Counted from the first letter of the stretch, positions 43,364 to 52,097 are shown. The stretch is 64,000 bases of DNA from Streptomyces sp. NBC_00370 (GCF_036084755.1 NZ_CP107968.1:930001-994000), one strand, 5' to 3'. Numbers and translations are program-made. The notes: generated from the sequence alone by a model not told the origin.

Positions 43364-43860
43364 GACACCCCGCCGCCGTCCGACGCCCTTGCGCCCGGGT
43401 GCTGTTCGCCCGGCGGTTGTTCGCCCGGCGGCTGTTCACGCAGCGCCCGGGAGGAGATCTGGTTGCCCGCCACCAACAGCGTCCCGATGACGATGAGTTT
43501 GACCATCGACCTGCCCGGCTCGGCGACCACACACAACGGCACCACGACGGCGACAGCCGCACCGGCCGACACCGCGTCGGCCAGCCGGCCGCGCGGCGGA
43601 TCGGCCCGCAACTCCTCGGCGAACAGCCGCGCGTAGATGAGTGTGCCGGCCGGACCGAGCAGTGCGAGGACGAGCCCCGCGTCGACGTACGACGTCCTGG
43701 CGTAGCCCTGGGCCAGCAGCAGCAGGACGAGACAGACCACGAGGGTGGCCATGTTCTGTGCGACCACCCGGCGTCTGATCGGTCCGGTGGCCACCGCCCA
43801 CAGCGCCGGTGCCACCCCGCCGGCCAGCAGCACGGCCGAAGCGAGCAGCCAGCCGTTCAC
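43360..43860 (-). CDS. MrpF-like subunit with MrpG-like C-terminal part
   Basis: The 166-residue protein starts at GTG 43860. Its first half matches MrpF (GPIRRRVVAQNMATLVVCLV, then YVDAGLVLALLGPAGTLIYA). A second half (AVVVPLCVVAEPGRSMVKLI, VIGTLLVAGNQISSRALREQ) resembles the last helices of MrpG, suggesting an F-G fusion. The tail is a hydrophilic repeat (EQPPGEQPPGEQHPGARA). Ends overlap neighbours by 4 bp on each side. The G assignment is less sure than F. Confidence 0.7.
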   Translation of the reverse strand: MNGWLLASAVLLAGGVAPALWAVATGPIRRRVVAQNMATLVVCLVLLLLAQGYARTSYVDAGLVLALLGPAGTLIYARLFAEELRADPPRGRLADAVSAGAAVAVVVPLCVVAEPGRSMVKLIVIGTLLVAGNQISSRALREQPPGEQPPGEQHPGARASDGGGVS

Positions 43861-44036
43861 CGGGCGATCACCGCACGCCGCGCGCCGCACGCGCCGACAG
43901 CGCCCAGCAGGGCGACCGCCGAGCCCACCGCCCACTCCAGTGGTGTCACGGCGCTGATCAGCATCAGCCAGAGCACGAGCAGCGCCGCCCACCAGGCGGC
44001 GAGTTCGGCCGCGAGGCTGATGATCCTGTGCGCCAT
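43857..44036 (-). CDS. Short MrpE-like subunit, first gene of the operon
   Basis: The 59-residue protein has two hydrophobic segments (AAWWAALLVLWLMLISAV, WAVGSAVALLGAVGACGARR) like the N-terminal helices of MrpE, which is usually about 160 residues. GGAGGTGAGC before ATG 44036 is the best ribosome site in the operon and marks it as the leading gene. It lacks the cytosolic MrpE domain, so it is truncated or a minimal form. Its GTGA overlap with the F-like gene supports a real product. Confidence 0.7.
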   Translation of the reverse strand: MAHRIISLAAELAAWWAALLVLWLMLISAVTPLEWAVGSAVALLGAVGACGARRAVIAR

Positions 44037-44136
44037 ACGCTCACCTCCGCACGCCACGACCCCGGGAATCCGGCCCATGAAAGCACCGCTGTCGGCGCGC
44101 GGTCCCGCGACGCGCCAGGAGCGGGCCGACGGCCCG

Positions 44137-45117
44137 TCAATCGTCGGACGGCGCCTCGGTGATGTCGAGGTAGACCTGATCCGCCTCGGGCCAGGTGTGG
44201 GTCACGGACTTCTTGATCCGTACGCAGACCAGCTCCACGGCCTCGCTGTCGAGGCCGGGCACCAGGTCGACCCGGGCGGCGACGAGCGTCGAGTCCATGC
44301 CGAGCTTCATGGTCAGCAGCGACGCGACGTTGTCGATCTCGGGCTGCGCGGACAGCATCGAGCGGATACGGCCGCTCATCTCCGGGTCGACGGCCTCGCC
44401 GATCAGCTGGGTACGGGCCTCGGCGCCGAGCCGGTAGGCGATGTAGACGAGCAGCACCCCGATGGCGAAGGACGCGCACGACTCCCAGACGATGTTCCCG
44501 GTGATCCAGTGGAGCACCAGACCCGCCATGGCGAAGAGCACACCGAGCACGGCGGTCGAGTCCTCGGCGAGCACGGTCCGCAGGGCGGGGTCCTCGGCGC
44601 CTTCCTTCTCGCCGCGCACCTGCACGACCGCCCTTATCAACGAGGTGCCTTCGGCGAGCAGCGCGACCCCGAGCACGACGAGGCCGATGACGTAGTCCGA
44701 CGCGTCCTCGTGGGTCTTCTCGCCCAGGGCCTCGAAGCCCTGGAAGAAGGAGAAGCAGCCGCCCATGACGAAGATCCCGACGGCGGCGAGCAGCGCCCAG
44801 AAGTAGCGCTCCTTGCCGTAGCCGAAGGGGTGCTGCTCGTCCGCGGGCTGCCGGCTGCGACGCAGCGAGAAGAGCAGGAAGACCTCGTTGAGGCTGTCGG
44901 CGACGGAGTGCGCGGCTTCGGACAGCAGCGCGGGTGAACCGGTGAACAGACCGCCGACCGCCTTGGCCACCGCGATCAGCAGATTCGCGCCGAGTGCCAC
45001 CAGGACGGTCAGCTTGGTCTTGCTGTCGGACTTCTCCTGGCTGTCGGGCTCGTTCTGCCTGCCGGACTCGTTGGGGCTGCCGGACTCTTCCTGACGGTCG
45101 GACTCTTTCTGATTCAA
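44137..45117 (-). CDS. Cation diffusion facilitator family transporter
   Basis: The 326-residue protein has a hydrophilic N-terminus rich in Ser, Glu, Gln and Asn (KESDRQEESGSPNESG), then six membrane helices and a C-terminal cytosolic domain. The metal site of helix 2 is SEAAHSVADSLNE, the HxxxD pattern of CDF exporters. In helix 5 the usual HxxxD is replaced by AEDSTAVLG, so the metal preference may differ from classical zinc exporters. It should export divalent cations (Zn, Mn, Co, Fe or Cd) with protons. ATG 45117 is the start. It lies 100 bp upstream of the Mrp operon on the same strand. Confidence 0.88.
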   Translation of the reverse strand: MNQKESDRQEESGSPNESGRQNEPDSQEKSDSKTKLTVLVALGANLLIAVAKAVGGLFTGSPALLSEAAHSVADSLNEVFLLFSLRRSRQPADEQHPFGYGKERYFWALLAAVGIFVMGGCFSFFQGFEALGEKTHEDASDYVIGLVVLGVALLAEGTSLIRAVVQVRGEKEGAEDPALRTVLAEDSTAVLGVLFAMAGLVLHWITGNIVWESCASFAIGVLLVYIAYRLGAEARTQLIGEAVDPEMSGRIRSMLSAQPEIDNVASLLTMKLGMDSTLVAARVDLVPGLDSEAVELVCVRIKKSVTHTWPEADQVYLDITEAPSDD

Positions 45118-45272
45118 CTCGTCTCACCTTGATCAGTACGTGAAGTCGTCGCCGGTGAACCGGGGTGGCTGGCCGCTCGACCCAGTTTCGGGTGCCACCT
45201 GAAACCAGTTCCAAACGCGCGGCCGCCCCGGGCCCGCCACCGCGCGGAACGAATGACGGTTGCGACAAGGAG

Positions 45273-45304
45273 AACCCCGGTGCCGGCGGGGGCGCCGGCA
45301 CCGG
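45273..45304. terminator. Terminator after the ferritin-like gene
   Basis: CCCCGGTGCCGGC pairs with GCCGGCACCGGGG (13 bp) over a 6-base loop, 31 bases after the leftward stop codon, followed on the transcript by a T-rich stretch. Confidence 0.75.
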
Positions 45305-45334
45305 GGTGCTCTCGGGGTGTCGCGGGGGCGGTGG

Positions 45335-45886
45335 TCAGGAGGTGGGCTTCTCCGCGGCCGGCAGGCGCTCCAGCAGGCCGCGGAGGTCGTCGGCGTGCTC
45401 CTCCTCCTGGGCGAGCAGGTCCTCGAAGACCCGGCGGGTGGTGGGGTCGCCGTCGCCGAGCCACTGGGTGATCTCGGTGTAGGAGGCGATGGCCACCCGT
45501 TCGGCCACCAGATCCTCCTTGATCATGTCGACCAGGCCGGCGCTCGCGTCGTACTGCGCGTGCGAGCGGCTGGTGAGGGTGTCCGGGTCGAAGTCGGGTT
45601 CACCGCCGAGCTGCACGATGCGCTTGGCCAGCTTGTCGGCGTGCTCCTGCTCCTCCGCCGCGTGTTCGAGGAATTCGGCCGCCACCGGCTCGGAGTACAG
45701 GCCGGACGCCGTGTAGTAGTGCCGCTTGTAGCGCAGGGTGCAGACGATCTCCGTGGCCAGTGCCTCGTTCAGCACCTGGATGACGCGCTCGACATCGGCG
45801 CCGTAGGCGTCCGTCACCGGGCCCTTCTCGATCTCCTTGCGCGCCCGCGCCCGGAGTGTCTCGATGTCGGTGAGGAACTCAGCCAT
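45335..45886 (-). CDS. Ferritin-like (bacterioferritin/DPS-type) di-iron protein
   Basis: The 183-residue protein is a four-helix bundle with di-iron ligands: ALATEIVCTLRYKRHYY, HAAEEQEHADKLAKRI, LVAERVAIASYTEI and AQEEEHADDLRGLL, giving the paired ExxH pattern. It would store or oxidise iron, or protect against peroxide. ATG 45886 is chosen over 45898 because AAGGA then has normal spacing. It faces an SDR gene 198 bp away. Confidence 0.85.
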   Translation of the reverse strand: MAEFLTDIETLRARARKEIEKGPVTDAYGADVERVIQVLNEALATEIVCTLRYKRHYYTASGLYSEPVAAEFLEHAAEEQEHADKLAKRIVQLGGEPDFDPDTLTSRSHAQYDASAGLVDMIKEDLVAERVAIASYTEITQWLGDGDPTTRRVFEDLLAQEEEHADDLRGLLERLPAAEKPTS

Positions 45887-46083
45887 GGCCGTGCACATCC
45901 TTCTCTACGGAACCGGATACCTTTCGTGCCCCTTCGGGTGCCCTGTCCCTCCCCCGCCACTCCTGCGTTCGCCCTGTTCTGCCTGTTCGCGCGACCGGCC
46001 CGGCCACCTGGCCCCGCGGCGCCGCGGCGCCCCGCGCGTGGCATCCTGGCGGCGCCCGCCCGGATCTCCCTGGAAGGAACCCC

Positions 46084-46926
46084 GTGAGTGGCACCCGAAC
46101 CGTTCTCGTCACCGGAGCGACCGACGGCCTCGGCCGCTCCCTGGCCGGCCGGCTGGCCGGTGACGGCACCCGGCTGATCCTGCACGGCCGCGACCAGGAC
46201 CGGCTCGACGCGACCGCCGACGCACTGGCAGCGGCCGGCGCCGTACGTCCCGACACCGTGCTCGCCGATCTCGCCGACCTGGCCCAGGTCCGCCGGCTGG
46301 CCGCCGACGTGCGCGGGCTCACCGACCGGCTCGACGTCTTCGTGAGCAACGCGGGCATCGGGTCGGGCGAGCCGGACGGCCGTACCCGCAGGACCAGCGC
46401 CGACGGCTACGAGCTGCGTTTCGCCGTGAACTATCTCGCCGGATTCCTGCTGACCGTCGAACTGCTCCCGCTGCTGCGGGCGTCGGCGCCCGCCCGCATC
46501 GTCAATGTGGCGTCGCTCGGCCAGAGTCCGCTCGACTTCGACGACCTCATGCTGGAGCGCGGCTACGACGGCGGCCGTGCCTACGGCCAGAGCAAGCTCG
46601 CCCAGATCATGTCCGGCTTCGAGCTGGCCGGGCGGCTGCCCGCCGCCGAGGTCACCGTCAACAGCCTGCATCCGGCGACCTACATGCCGACCAAGATGGT
46701 GCTGTCGGAGATCGGCCGCAGCGTCGACACCCTGGAAGAGGGCACGGCCGCGACCCTGCGGCTGGTCACCGACCCGGCGCTGGCGGACACGACGGGCCGC
46801 TTCTTCGACCGGACCCGCGAGACCCGGCCCGCCGCGCAGGCGTACGACGCCGCGGCGCGCGCCGAGCTGTGGCGGGCGAGCCTGCGGCTCACCGGGGCGA
46901 GTGACCCGTTCGCCGGTCCGGCGTAG
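46084..46926 (+). CDS. SDR-family oxidoreductase (retinol-dehydrogenase-like)
   Basis: The 280-residue protein has the extended-classical SDR pattern seen in retinol-dehydrogenase-like enzymes: VLVTGATDGLGRSLAGRLAG, VFVSNAGIG, Ser in VNVASLGQSPLDFDD and YGQSK as the YxxxK. Substrate is unknown. GTG 46084 has GGAAGGA upstream. Its last 38 bp overlap the end of the convergent uracil-DNA glycosylase gene. Confidence 0.87.
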   Translation: MSGTRTVLVTGATDGLGRSLAGRLAGDGTRLILHGRDQDRLDATADALAAAGAVRPDTVLADLADLAQVRRLAADVRGLTDRLDVFVSNAGIGSGEPDGRTRRTSADGYELRFAVNYLAGFLLTVELLPLLRASAPARIVNVASLGQSPLDFDDLMLERGYDGGRAYGQSKLAQIMSGFELAGRLPAAEVTVNSLHPATYMPTKMVLSEIGRSVDTLEEGTAATLRLVTDPALADTTGRFFDRTRETRPAAQAYDAAARAELWRASLRLTGASDPFAGPA

Positions 46927-47677
46927 CGGGATCGCGGGTACGGAGGCCTGCGGCCTCCGCCGCTTCGGTCAGTACGTCGCGCAGCATCGCCGTGGTGAGT
47001 TTGCCGGTGAACATGTTGCGCGGACTGACGTGGTAGCAGCCGAACACGTCGAGTCCCGCGCCGCCGTCGGCCGCCGCCAGCGTGACCCGGGCGCCGTGCC
47101 CGAAGGCCGGCCGCGGCCGGGGCACCGACCAGCCGGCGGCCGCCAGCGCCGGGAAGACGGCCTGCCAGCCGAACGCGCCGAGCACCACGAGGGAACGCGC
47201 CGTGGGCCGCAGCAGGGTCAGATCGCGGACCAGCCAGGGCCGGCAGGTGTCGCGCTCCTCGGGGGTCGGCTTGTTCTCCGGCGGCGCGCAGTGCACCGGC
47301 GCCGTCATCCGTACGCCGTGCAGCCGCATCCCGTCGTCGGCCGAACGCGAGTCGGGCCGGCTCGCCAGCCCCACCTCGTGGAGGGCCGCGAAGAGCACGT
47401 CACCCGACCGGTCGCCGGTGAACATGCGGCCGGTGCGGTTACCGCCGTGCGCCGCAGGGGCGAGACCGACCAGCAGCATCGCCGCGTCCGGGGGACCGAA
47501 TCCGGGCACCGGGCGCGCCCAGTATTCCTGCCCGGCATAAGCGGGCAGTCCTTCGGCCGCTTTCCGTTCCCGCCAGGCAACCAGACGCGGACAGGCACGA
47601 CAATGCGTCACCTTCTCGTCGAGTTCCGTGAGATCGCCGGCGCGCGCCGCCTCTGCCAGGGGGAACCCCGCGTTCAT
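46889..47677 (-). CDS. udgB: Family 5 uracil-DNA glycosylase (UdgB)
   Basis: The 262-residue protein carries the UdgB hallmarks: an iron-sulfur cluster from CRACPRL plus later cysteines (VHCAPPENKPT, RDTCRPWL), motif 1 VGLAPAAHGGNRTGRMFTGD, and motif 3 GCYHVSPRNMFTGKL. It removes uracil, hypoxanthine and other deaminated bases from DNA, useful in GC-rich genomes. Start ATG 47677 (MNAGFPL) has GAGG upstream. Overlaps the convergent SDR gene by 38 bp; 144 bp from the divergent FUSC gene. Confidence 0.9.
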   Translation of the reverse strand: MNAGFPLAEAARAGDLTELDEKVTHCRACPRLVAWRERKAAEGLPAYAGQEYWARPVPGFGPPDAAMLLVGLAPAAHGGNRTGRMFTGDRSGDVLFAALHEVGLASRPDSRSADDGMRLHGVRMTAPVHCAPPENKPTPEERDTCRPWLVRDLTLLRPTARSLVVLGAFGWQAVFPALAAAGWSVPRPRPAFGHGARVTLAAADGGAGLDVFGCYHVSPRNMFTGKLTTAMLRDVLTEAAEAAGLRTRDPATPDRRTGHSPR

Positions 47678-47821
47678 TTCGAGCCTCGCATTCGGAACGG
47701 CGGTGCGTACTCCCCCGACGTTATGCGCCGCTGCTCCGTATGGACGCGACCGGCCGGGGTATTCGCGTCTCTCCGTGCGCGGTTCCGGTCCGGAGCGCCC
47801 AGGAGGGGGAAAGGTGACGAG

Positions 47822-49066
47822 GTGCGTGACGTCCGAGAAACAATGAGCGCCCTGCCGGCGGACCTGGTCCGGCTGCGCCGGGACCCGACCGTCGCCCAGA
47901 CACTGCGCTCCGTCGTCGCGGCGACCATCTCCTACGTGGTGGCGCTGCGGCTGAGCAACGAGGCAGCGCCGCTGACCGCGCCGCTGACCGCGCTCCTCGT
48001 CGTACAGGTGACGCTCTACTCCACGCTGACCACCGGCATCCGCCGGGTGAACGCCGTGGTGACCGGCGTGCTGATGGCCATCGCCTTCAGCGCGCTGGTC
48101 GGGCTGACCTGGTGGAGCCTGGCCATTCTGCTGCTGGCCGCGCTCGTCGTCGGACGGTTCGTGCGCGCGGGTGAGTTCGTGGTCGAGGTGGGGATCAGCG
48201 CCATGCTGGTCCTCGGGGTGACCCAGGTCGCCAACACCGCCTGGGACCGGGTGCTGGACACCCTGATCGGCGCCGTGGTGGGGCTGCTGTTCAACGTGCT
48301 GTTCGTCCCGCCGGTCTGGGTGAGCACAGCGGGCGAGTCCATCGAGGGCCTGGCCCGCCGGATGCGCCAGCTGATCCTGCGGGTGAGCGAGGACCTGAGC
48401 GCGCCCAAGCCGGTCGGCCTCGCGGCCGCGCGACTGCACGAGGCACGCCGACTGGACAACGACATCGCCGAGGTCGACGCCTCGCTGCGGCAGGCGGAGG
48501 AGAGCGTTCGGTTCAATCCGCGCGTCAGGGAGGGCCTGTTGCACCGGGTGGTGCTGCGCACGGGGCTCGACACGCTGGAGATCTGCACGGTGGTCCTGCG
48601 GGTCCTGGCGAGGACACTCACCGACCTGGCGAAGGCGCGCAGGGAGGAGCCGCTGTTCCCGGAGGAGATCGGTACGGCGCTCGAGGAGCTGCTCGGTCAT
48701 CTCGCGGACGCCGTGGTGAGCTTCGCCGTGCTGGTCACCAGCGATGTGAGCGCGAGCGCCGAGATGGCGGAGGGCCGGCTGGCCGAGGACCTGGCGGCGG
48801 CGACAGCGAGCAGGGAAGAGGTCGCGCAGCTGCTGCTGCTCCGGATTCAGGAACGGCCCCGGCAGTGGCAGTTGTACGGTGCGGTGCTCACCGAGATCGA
48901 CCGGATGCTGGACGAACTGGACATGGAGAACCGCTCGCAGCGGCTCATGGAGGAGCTGGACCGGTCGTCGCGCGAACAGCGCGAGAAGCACCCCCGGCTG
49001 GCGGCCTTCAGGCAGTGGACGGTGGGTGCGCTGCCGCGGCGCGACCGGAGAACAAAACGGCGCTAA
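47822..49066 (+). CDS. FUSC/aromatic acid exporter-family membrane protein
   Basis: The 414-residue protein has about six membrane helices in the first 190 residues (VVAATISYVVALRLSNEAAP, LTALLVVQVTLYSTLTTG, VLGVTQVANTAWDRVLDTLI) and a long helical cytosolic half, the layout of half-size FUSC/ArAE proteins. Such proteins export aromatic acids or related compounds; substrate unknown. GTG 47822 has AGGTGACGAG upstream; ATG 47843 is an alternative start. Confidence 0.82.
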   Translation: MRDVRETMSALPADLVRLRRDPTVAQTLRSVVAATISYVVALRLSNEAAPLTAPLTALLVVQVTLYSTLTTGIRRVNAVVTGVLMAIAFSALVGLTWWSLAILLLAALVVGRFVRAGEFVVEVGISAMLVLGVTQVANTAWDRVLDTLIGAVVGLLFNVLFVPPVWVSTAGESIEGLARRMRQLILRVSEDLSAPKPVGLAAARLHEARRLDNDIAEVDASLRQAEESVRFNPRVREGLLHRVVLRTGLDTLEICTVVLRVLARTLTDLAKARREEPLFPEEIGTALEELLGHLADAVVSFAVLVTSDVSASAEMAEGRLAEDLAAATASREEVAQLLLLRIQERPRQWQLYGAVLTEIDRMLDELDMENRSQRLMEELDRSSREQREKHPRLAAFRQWTVGALPRRDRRTKRR

Positions 49067-49334
49067 CCGGACCAACGCCGGTTCGGCGAAGGCGTGTTGA
49101 CGAAAACTTTGCCGAATATTCTGTTACCTGTGATGAATACCGGCTGAGGTGCGCAAACTTACCTATCCTGCCGCCCCCGTCCGGCGAATTCCGGGCGTTC
49201 CGGCACTCTTTTCGCGCCATCGCGCACGTGGGAAGCGTGAGTTGGGAGGGGTGAGTGATGACGCCAGGGGCGAGGGCGATACTGTGCGCGCGCGCCGTCA
49301 ATGTGGGCGGCGCCGTTTATCGCGGAGGAATTCT
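49067..49334. promoter_or_regulatory. Intergenic region before the LAXTG gene
   Basis: No gene is visible. It is unusually AT-rich for the window at 49097-49145, with a TTGACG (49097-49102) that may be a -35 box. TTCGGC and GCCGAA form a 6-bp inverted pair around it (49082-49116). A promoter for the wall protein is likely here. Confidence 0.4.
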
Positions 49335-49964
49335 GTGACTGTATTCAGAGGATCGTGGAGGCGCCCCGGCGCCCTCATAACGGTCGCCGCGGCAGGGATG
49401 CTGGGAGTCGGCCTGTCGGCCGTCCCGGCCGCCGCGCACACCCCGGAGTGGACGGTGACCTGCTCGTCGGTCACCGTCAACCTGACGAACTACGACGCCA
49501 AGCCGGGCAACACCGTCACCGTCACCAACGAGACGGACGGCGGCAAGAAGCTGCTGGACTCCACCTTCCAGAGGGAGTTCCACAACACCTTCGCGCTGCC
49601 GGACCACGACGGCAACCTCCAGCTGCACCTCTCGGTGAAGTCGGCCGACGGTCAGGGTGCGCTCGAGAAGGACGAGACCGTCAAGCCGTGCCCCGGCCAG
49701 GAGTCCTCGTCGCCGGCCCCGTCCGAGTCGACGCCCGCGCCTGAGACCTCGTCGCCCGCCGTCGAGTCTCCCGCGCCGAGCGAGTCGAGCACCTCCCCCG
49801 CCGCCGTGCTGCCCTCCTCGCAGCCCAGCCCGGCCGGAGACGACCTCGCCGAGACGGGTTCTTCCAGCTCCACCCCGATGATCGCCGGCGGCGCCGCTGT
49901 CGTCCTCATCGCCGGTGCGGGCATCCTGTGGGCCTCGCGCAAGCGTCGCGCCACCTCTGCCTGA
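49335..49964 (+). CDS. LAXTG-anchored cell-wall surface protein
   Basis: The 209-residue protein has a signal peptide (ALITVAAAGMLGVGLSAVPA), a small beta-rich domain with two cysteines (WTVTCSSVTVNLTNY, KPCPGQ), a Ser/Pro/Glu/Ala spacer of about 50 residues, the sortase signal LAETG, a hydrophobic helix (IAGGAAVVLIAGAGILW) and a basic tail RKRRATSA. LAXTG is the sorting signal used by class E sortases of Streptomyces, so this should be attached to the peptidoglycan. Start GTG 49335 has GGAGGAA 5 bases upstream. The exposed domain has no known function to me. Confidence 0.85.
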   Translation: MTVFRGSWRRPGALITVAAAGMLGVGLSAVPAAAHTPEWTVTCSSVTVNLTNYDAKPGNTVTVTNETDGGKKLLDSTFQREFHNTFALPDHDGNLQLHLSVKSADGQGALEKDETVKPCPGQESSSPAPSESTPAPETSSPAVESPAPSESSTSPAAVLPSSQPSPAGDDLAETGSSSSTPMIAGGAAVVLIAGAGILWASRKRRATSA

Positions 49965-50311
49965 TCTCTGTCGGACACCCCCGGCCGTCACGACCGGATC
50001 AGCCGTGACCCGGATCTTCCTGTCCTTGTCGCCATGTCGGATCCCGCCCGGACCTTGCACCGCCAACACTCGGCGGCGGCCGGTCGGGACACATCCGGCC
50101 GAGAGACGTGGACCGGACGACAGCTCGCCCAGTAGTTAGGGCGCTTCGGTCAGGCTCCACAGGTTCCATTCGACGAGGACCGCGCGCACCGTCGCGCAGG
50201 CCAAGGGTGCACGGCGCGGCAGTGTCGGCACGACCGGGGGAACGTCGAGCGGAGTTCGACGCGGTGACAGGCCCCGCGGGCAACCAGCCCGCGGGGCCTT
50301 GTCATGTGGTC
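49965..50311. other. Intergenic region with no recognisable gene except a terminator
   Basis: Apart from the strong hairpin at 50270-50298 I see nothing coding. A short leftward GTG frame (about 50189-50139) would make a 17-residue peptide ending EWNLWSLTEAP. It has no ribosome site, so I do not annotate it as a gene. Confidence 0.4.
50270..50298. terminator. Terminator after the DUF6328 gene
   Basis: GGCCCCGCGGGC pairs perfectly with GCCCGCGGGGCC (12 bp) over a 5-base loop, 13 bases beyond the leftward stop codon. Confidence 0.8.
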
Positions 50312-50827
50312 CTACTCCTTGCCGTCGCGTCCCGCCCAGAGCGGCAGGAACAGCCAGCAGAACAGGTACCAGGCGAAGACCCCCGACACGATCCACGGCA
50401 CGAGGTGGTTGTGGGTCGCCACCCGCAGGATCAGCAGCAGCGCCGTGACGAGCGTGGCCAGCAGCAGGGAGAGGCCCGTGACGGTCAGCCGGGCGGCCCA
50501 GGTCACCGCCCGGGGCTTGATACGCCGCCCGGAGACGACCCGGTGGAGCGCGACAGGGCCGATCAGCGCTCCGGTGGCGGCCGCGCCCAGGACGACCGTG
50601 ATCAGGTAGATCGTCGTGTCCGCCTCCGACAGCTGGGCGAAGCGCGGGGTGAACACCACGGTCAGCAGGAAGCCGAACATGATCTGCACGCCGGTCTGGG
50701 CTATGCGTATCTCCTGGATCAGCTCCCCCCACTGACGGTCGGCACGCTCTTCGCGCGTCTCCTCCCTGCCACCGACCTCCTGCCCGCCGTCGGCGTGGTC
50801 TTCGTCCTGGTGCGTCGTCACCGACAT
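50312..50827 (-). CDS. DUF6328-family membrane protein
   Basis: The 171-residue protein has an acidic N-terminus and four membrane helices. The start of the membrane domain (WGELIQEIRIAQTGVQIMFG, then VFTPRFAQLSEADTTIYLI) is the hallmark of DUF6328. Function is unknown; the family is common in actinobacteria near stress genes. The ATG at 50827 follows GGAGGGC. A GGGTAC element in the 5' region could be part of a SigB-type -10 box, but no matching -35 is clear. Confidence 0.78.
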   Translation of the reverse strand: MSVTTHQDEDHADGGQEVGGREETREERADRQWGELIQEIRIAQTGVQIMFGFLLTVVFTPRFAQLSEADTTIYLITVVLGAAATGALIGPVALHRVVSGRRIKPRAVTWAARLTVTGLSLLLATLVTALLLILRVATHNHLVPWIVSGVFAWYLFCWLFLPLWAGRDGKE

Positions 50828-51029
50828 GGCGCCCTCCGTGGCGTACAGGTCAAGGTCTGGTCAAGCGATGGGCAACGGGTACCCAATCCGCGAGGCGGCA
50901 GGCGGTTCAGGACGAAGCGGAATCCGCGGCGGGATGCGGCGCGGCACGGCGGCGCCGACAATGCCGGAAGGGACCGACAGCCGACCCGACCACCCACCCG
51001 ACACCCGAGCCGACACGCTGGGAGCGCCC

Positions 51030-52058
51030 ATGGATCCGGTGCAGGCACTCGACAGGATCGCGTTCCTGCTGGAGCGGTCGGGGGCCGAGACCTATCGGGT
51101 ACGGGCGTTCCGCACCGCGTCGGAGGCGGTCTCCGGCCTGCCGGCGGACGAGGTCGGGCAACGCGCCGCGGCCGGGACCCTCACCCGGGTGCCGGGGATC
51201 GGCCCCAAGACGTCGGACGTCGTGCGCGCGGCGCTGGACGGCGTCGTGCCGGACTATCTCAGCCGGCTGGAGAGGGAGGCCGCCGCACCGCTCGCCGAGG
51301 GCGGAGAGAAGCTGCGGGCCGCGCTGCGCGGCGACTGCCATCTGCACTCGGACTGGTCGGACGGCGGCAGCCCCATCGAGGCGATGGGCAGGACGGCCGC
51401 GGCCCTGGGGCACGAGTGGGCCGTCCTCACCGACCACTCCCCCCGGCTCACCGTCGCCCGCGGCCTGTCGCCCGAGCGGCTGCGCGAACAGCTCGACGTG
51501 GTCGCCGAACTGAACGCGGGCTGGGCGCCGTTCGAGCTGCTGACCGGGATCGAGTGCGACATCCTGCCGGACGGCTCACTGGACCAGGAGCCCGAACTCC
51601 TCGCCCGGCTGGACCTGGTGGTGGTCTCGGCGCACTCGAAGCTGCGGATGGACGCCCGCGCCATGACGCGCCGGCTGGTCGCCGCCGTACGCGATCCGCA
51701 CACCGATGTCCTCGGGCACTGCACCGGCCGCCTGTTGACCGGCAAGGGCCGCCCGGAGTCGGAGTTCGACGCCGAGGCGGTCTTCGCCGCATGCGCGGAG
51801 TCCGGGACGGCCGTCGAGATCAACTGCCGTCCCGAACGGCTCGATCCGCCCCGGCGGCTGCTGCGCCGCGCGGTCGCGGCCGGAACGCTATTCGCCATCG
51901 ACACGGACGCGCACGCGCCGGGGCAGCTCGACTGGCAACTGCGCGGCTGCGCACGGGCCGAGGAGTGCGGCGTACCGGCCGACAGGGTCGTCAACACCTG
52001 GCCGGCCGAACGCCTGCGGCAGTGGACCCGGTCCGGAGGCGAGATCCCGGACCGGTAA
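51030..52058 (+). CDS. PHP-domain phosphoesterase with helix-hairpin-helix N-terminus (PolX C-terminal-like)
   Basis: The 342-residue protein has an N-terminal helical region like the Pol-beta 8-kDa and HhH domains (VQALDRIAFLLERSGAETYR, TRVPGIGPKTSDVVRAAL) and a C-terminal PHP metal-dependent phosphoesterase (GDCHLHSDWSDGGSP, AVLTDHSPRL, GIECDILPDGSL, VVVSAHSKL, VLGHCTGR, FAIDTDAHAPG). It lacks the polymerase nucleotidyltransferase fingers, so it is the nuclease-like part of PolX alone. A role in DNA repair or 3'-end trimming is inferred. ATG 51030 is supported by GGGAG upstream. Confidence 0.85.
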   Translation: MDPVQALDRIAFLLERSGAETYRVRAFRTASEAVSGLPADEVGQRAAAGTLTRVPGIGPKTSDVVRAALDGVVPDYLSRLEREAAAPLAEGGEKLRAALRGDCHLHSDWSDGGSPIEAMGRTAAALGHEWAVLTDHSPRLTVARGLSPERLREQLDVVAELNAGWAPFELLTGIECDILPDGSLDQEPELLARLDLVVVSAHSKLRMDARAMTRRLVAAVRDPHTDVLGHCTGRLLTGKGRPESEFDAEAVFAACAESGTAVEINCRPERLDPPRRLLRRAVAAGTLFAIDTDAHAPGQLDWQLRGCARAEECGVPADRVVNTWPAERLRQWTRSGGEIPDR

Positions 52059-52067
52059 CCACGAGCC

Positions 52068-52097
52068 GTCCCGGGCCCCGGGCCCGAGGCCCGGGAC
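52068..52097. terminator. Bidirectional terminator between PHP and SRPBCC genes
   Basis: GTCCCGGGCC pairs with GGCCCGGGAC (10 bp) over a 10-base loop between convergent stop codons. Confidence 0.7.

Noticed and set aside
47678..49075. Extension of the uracil-DNA glycosylase frame across the FUSC gene
   Set aside because: It is antisense to a membrane protein with clear helices; UdgB begins at 47677.
50101..50180. Stretch with a GGTTCCATTC element resembling a tRNA T-arm
   Set aside because: No acceptor or anticodon stem can be built around it.
50139..50189. Possible 17-residue peptide ending EWNLWSLTEAP
   Set aside because: There is no ribosome site or conserved partner, so it cannot be told from chance.
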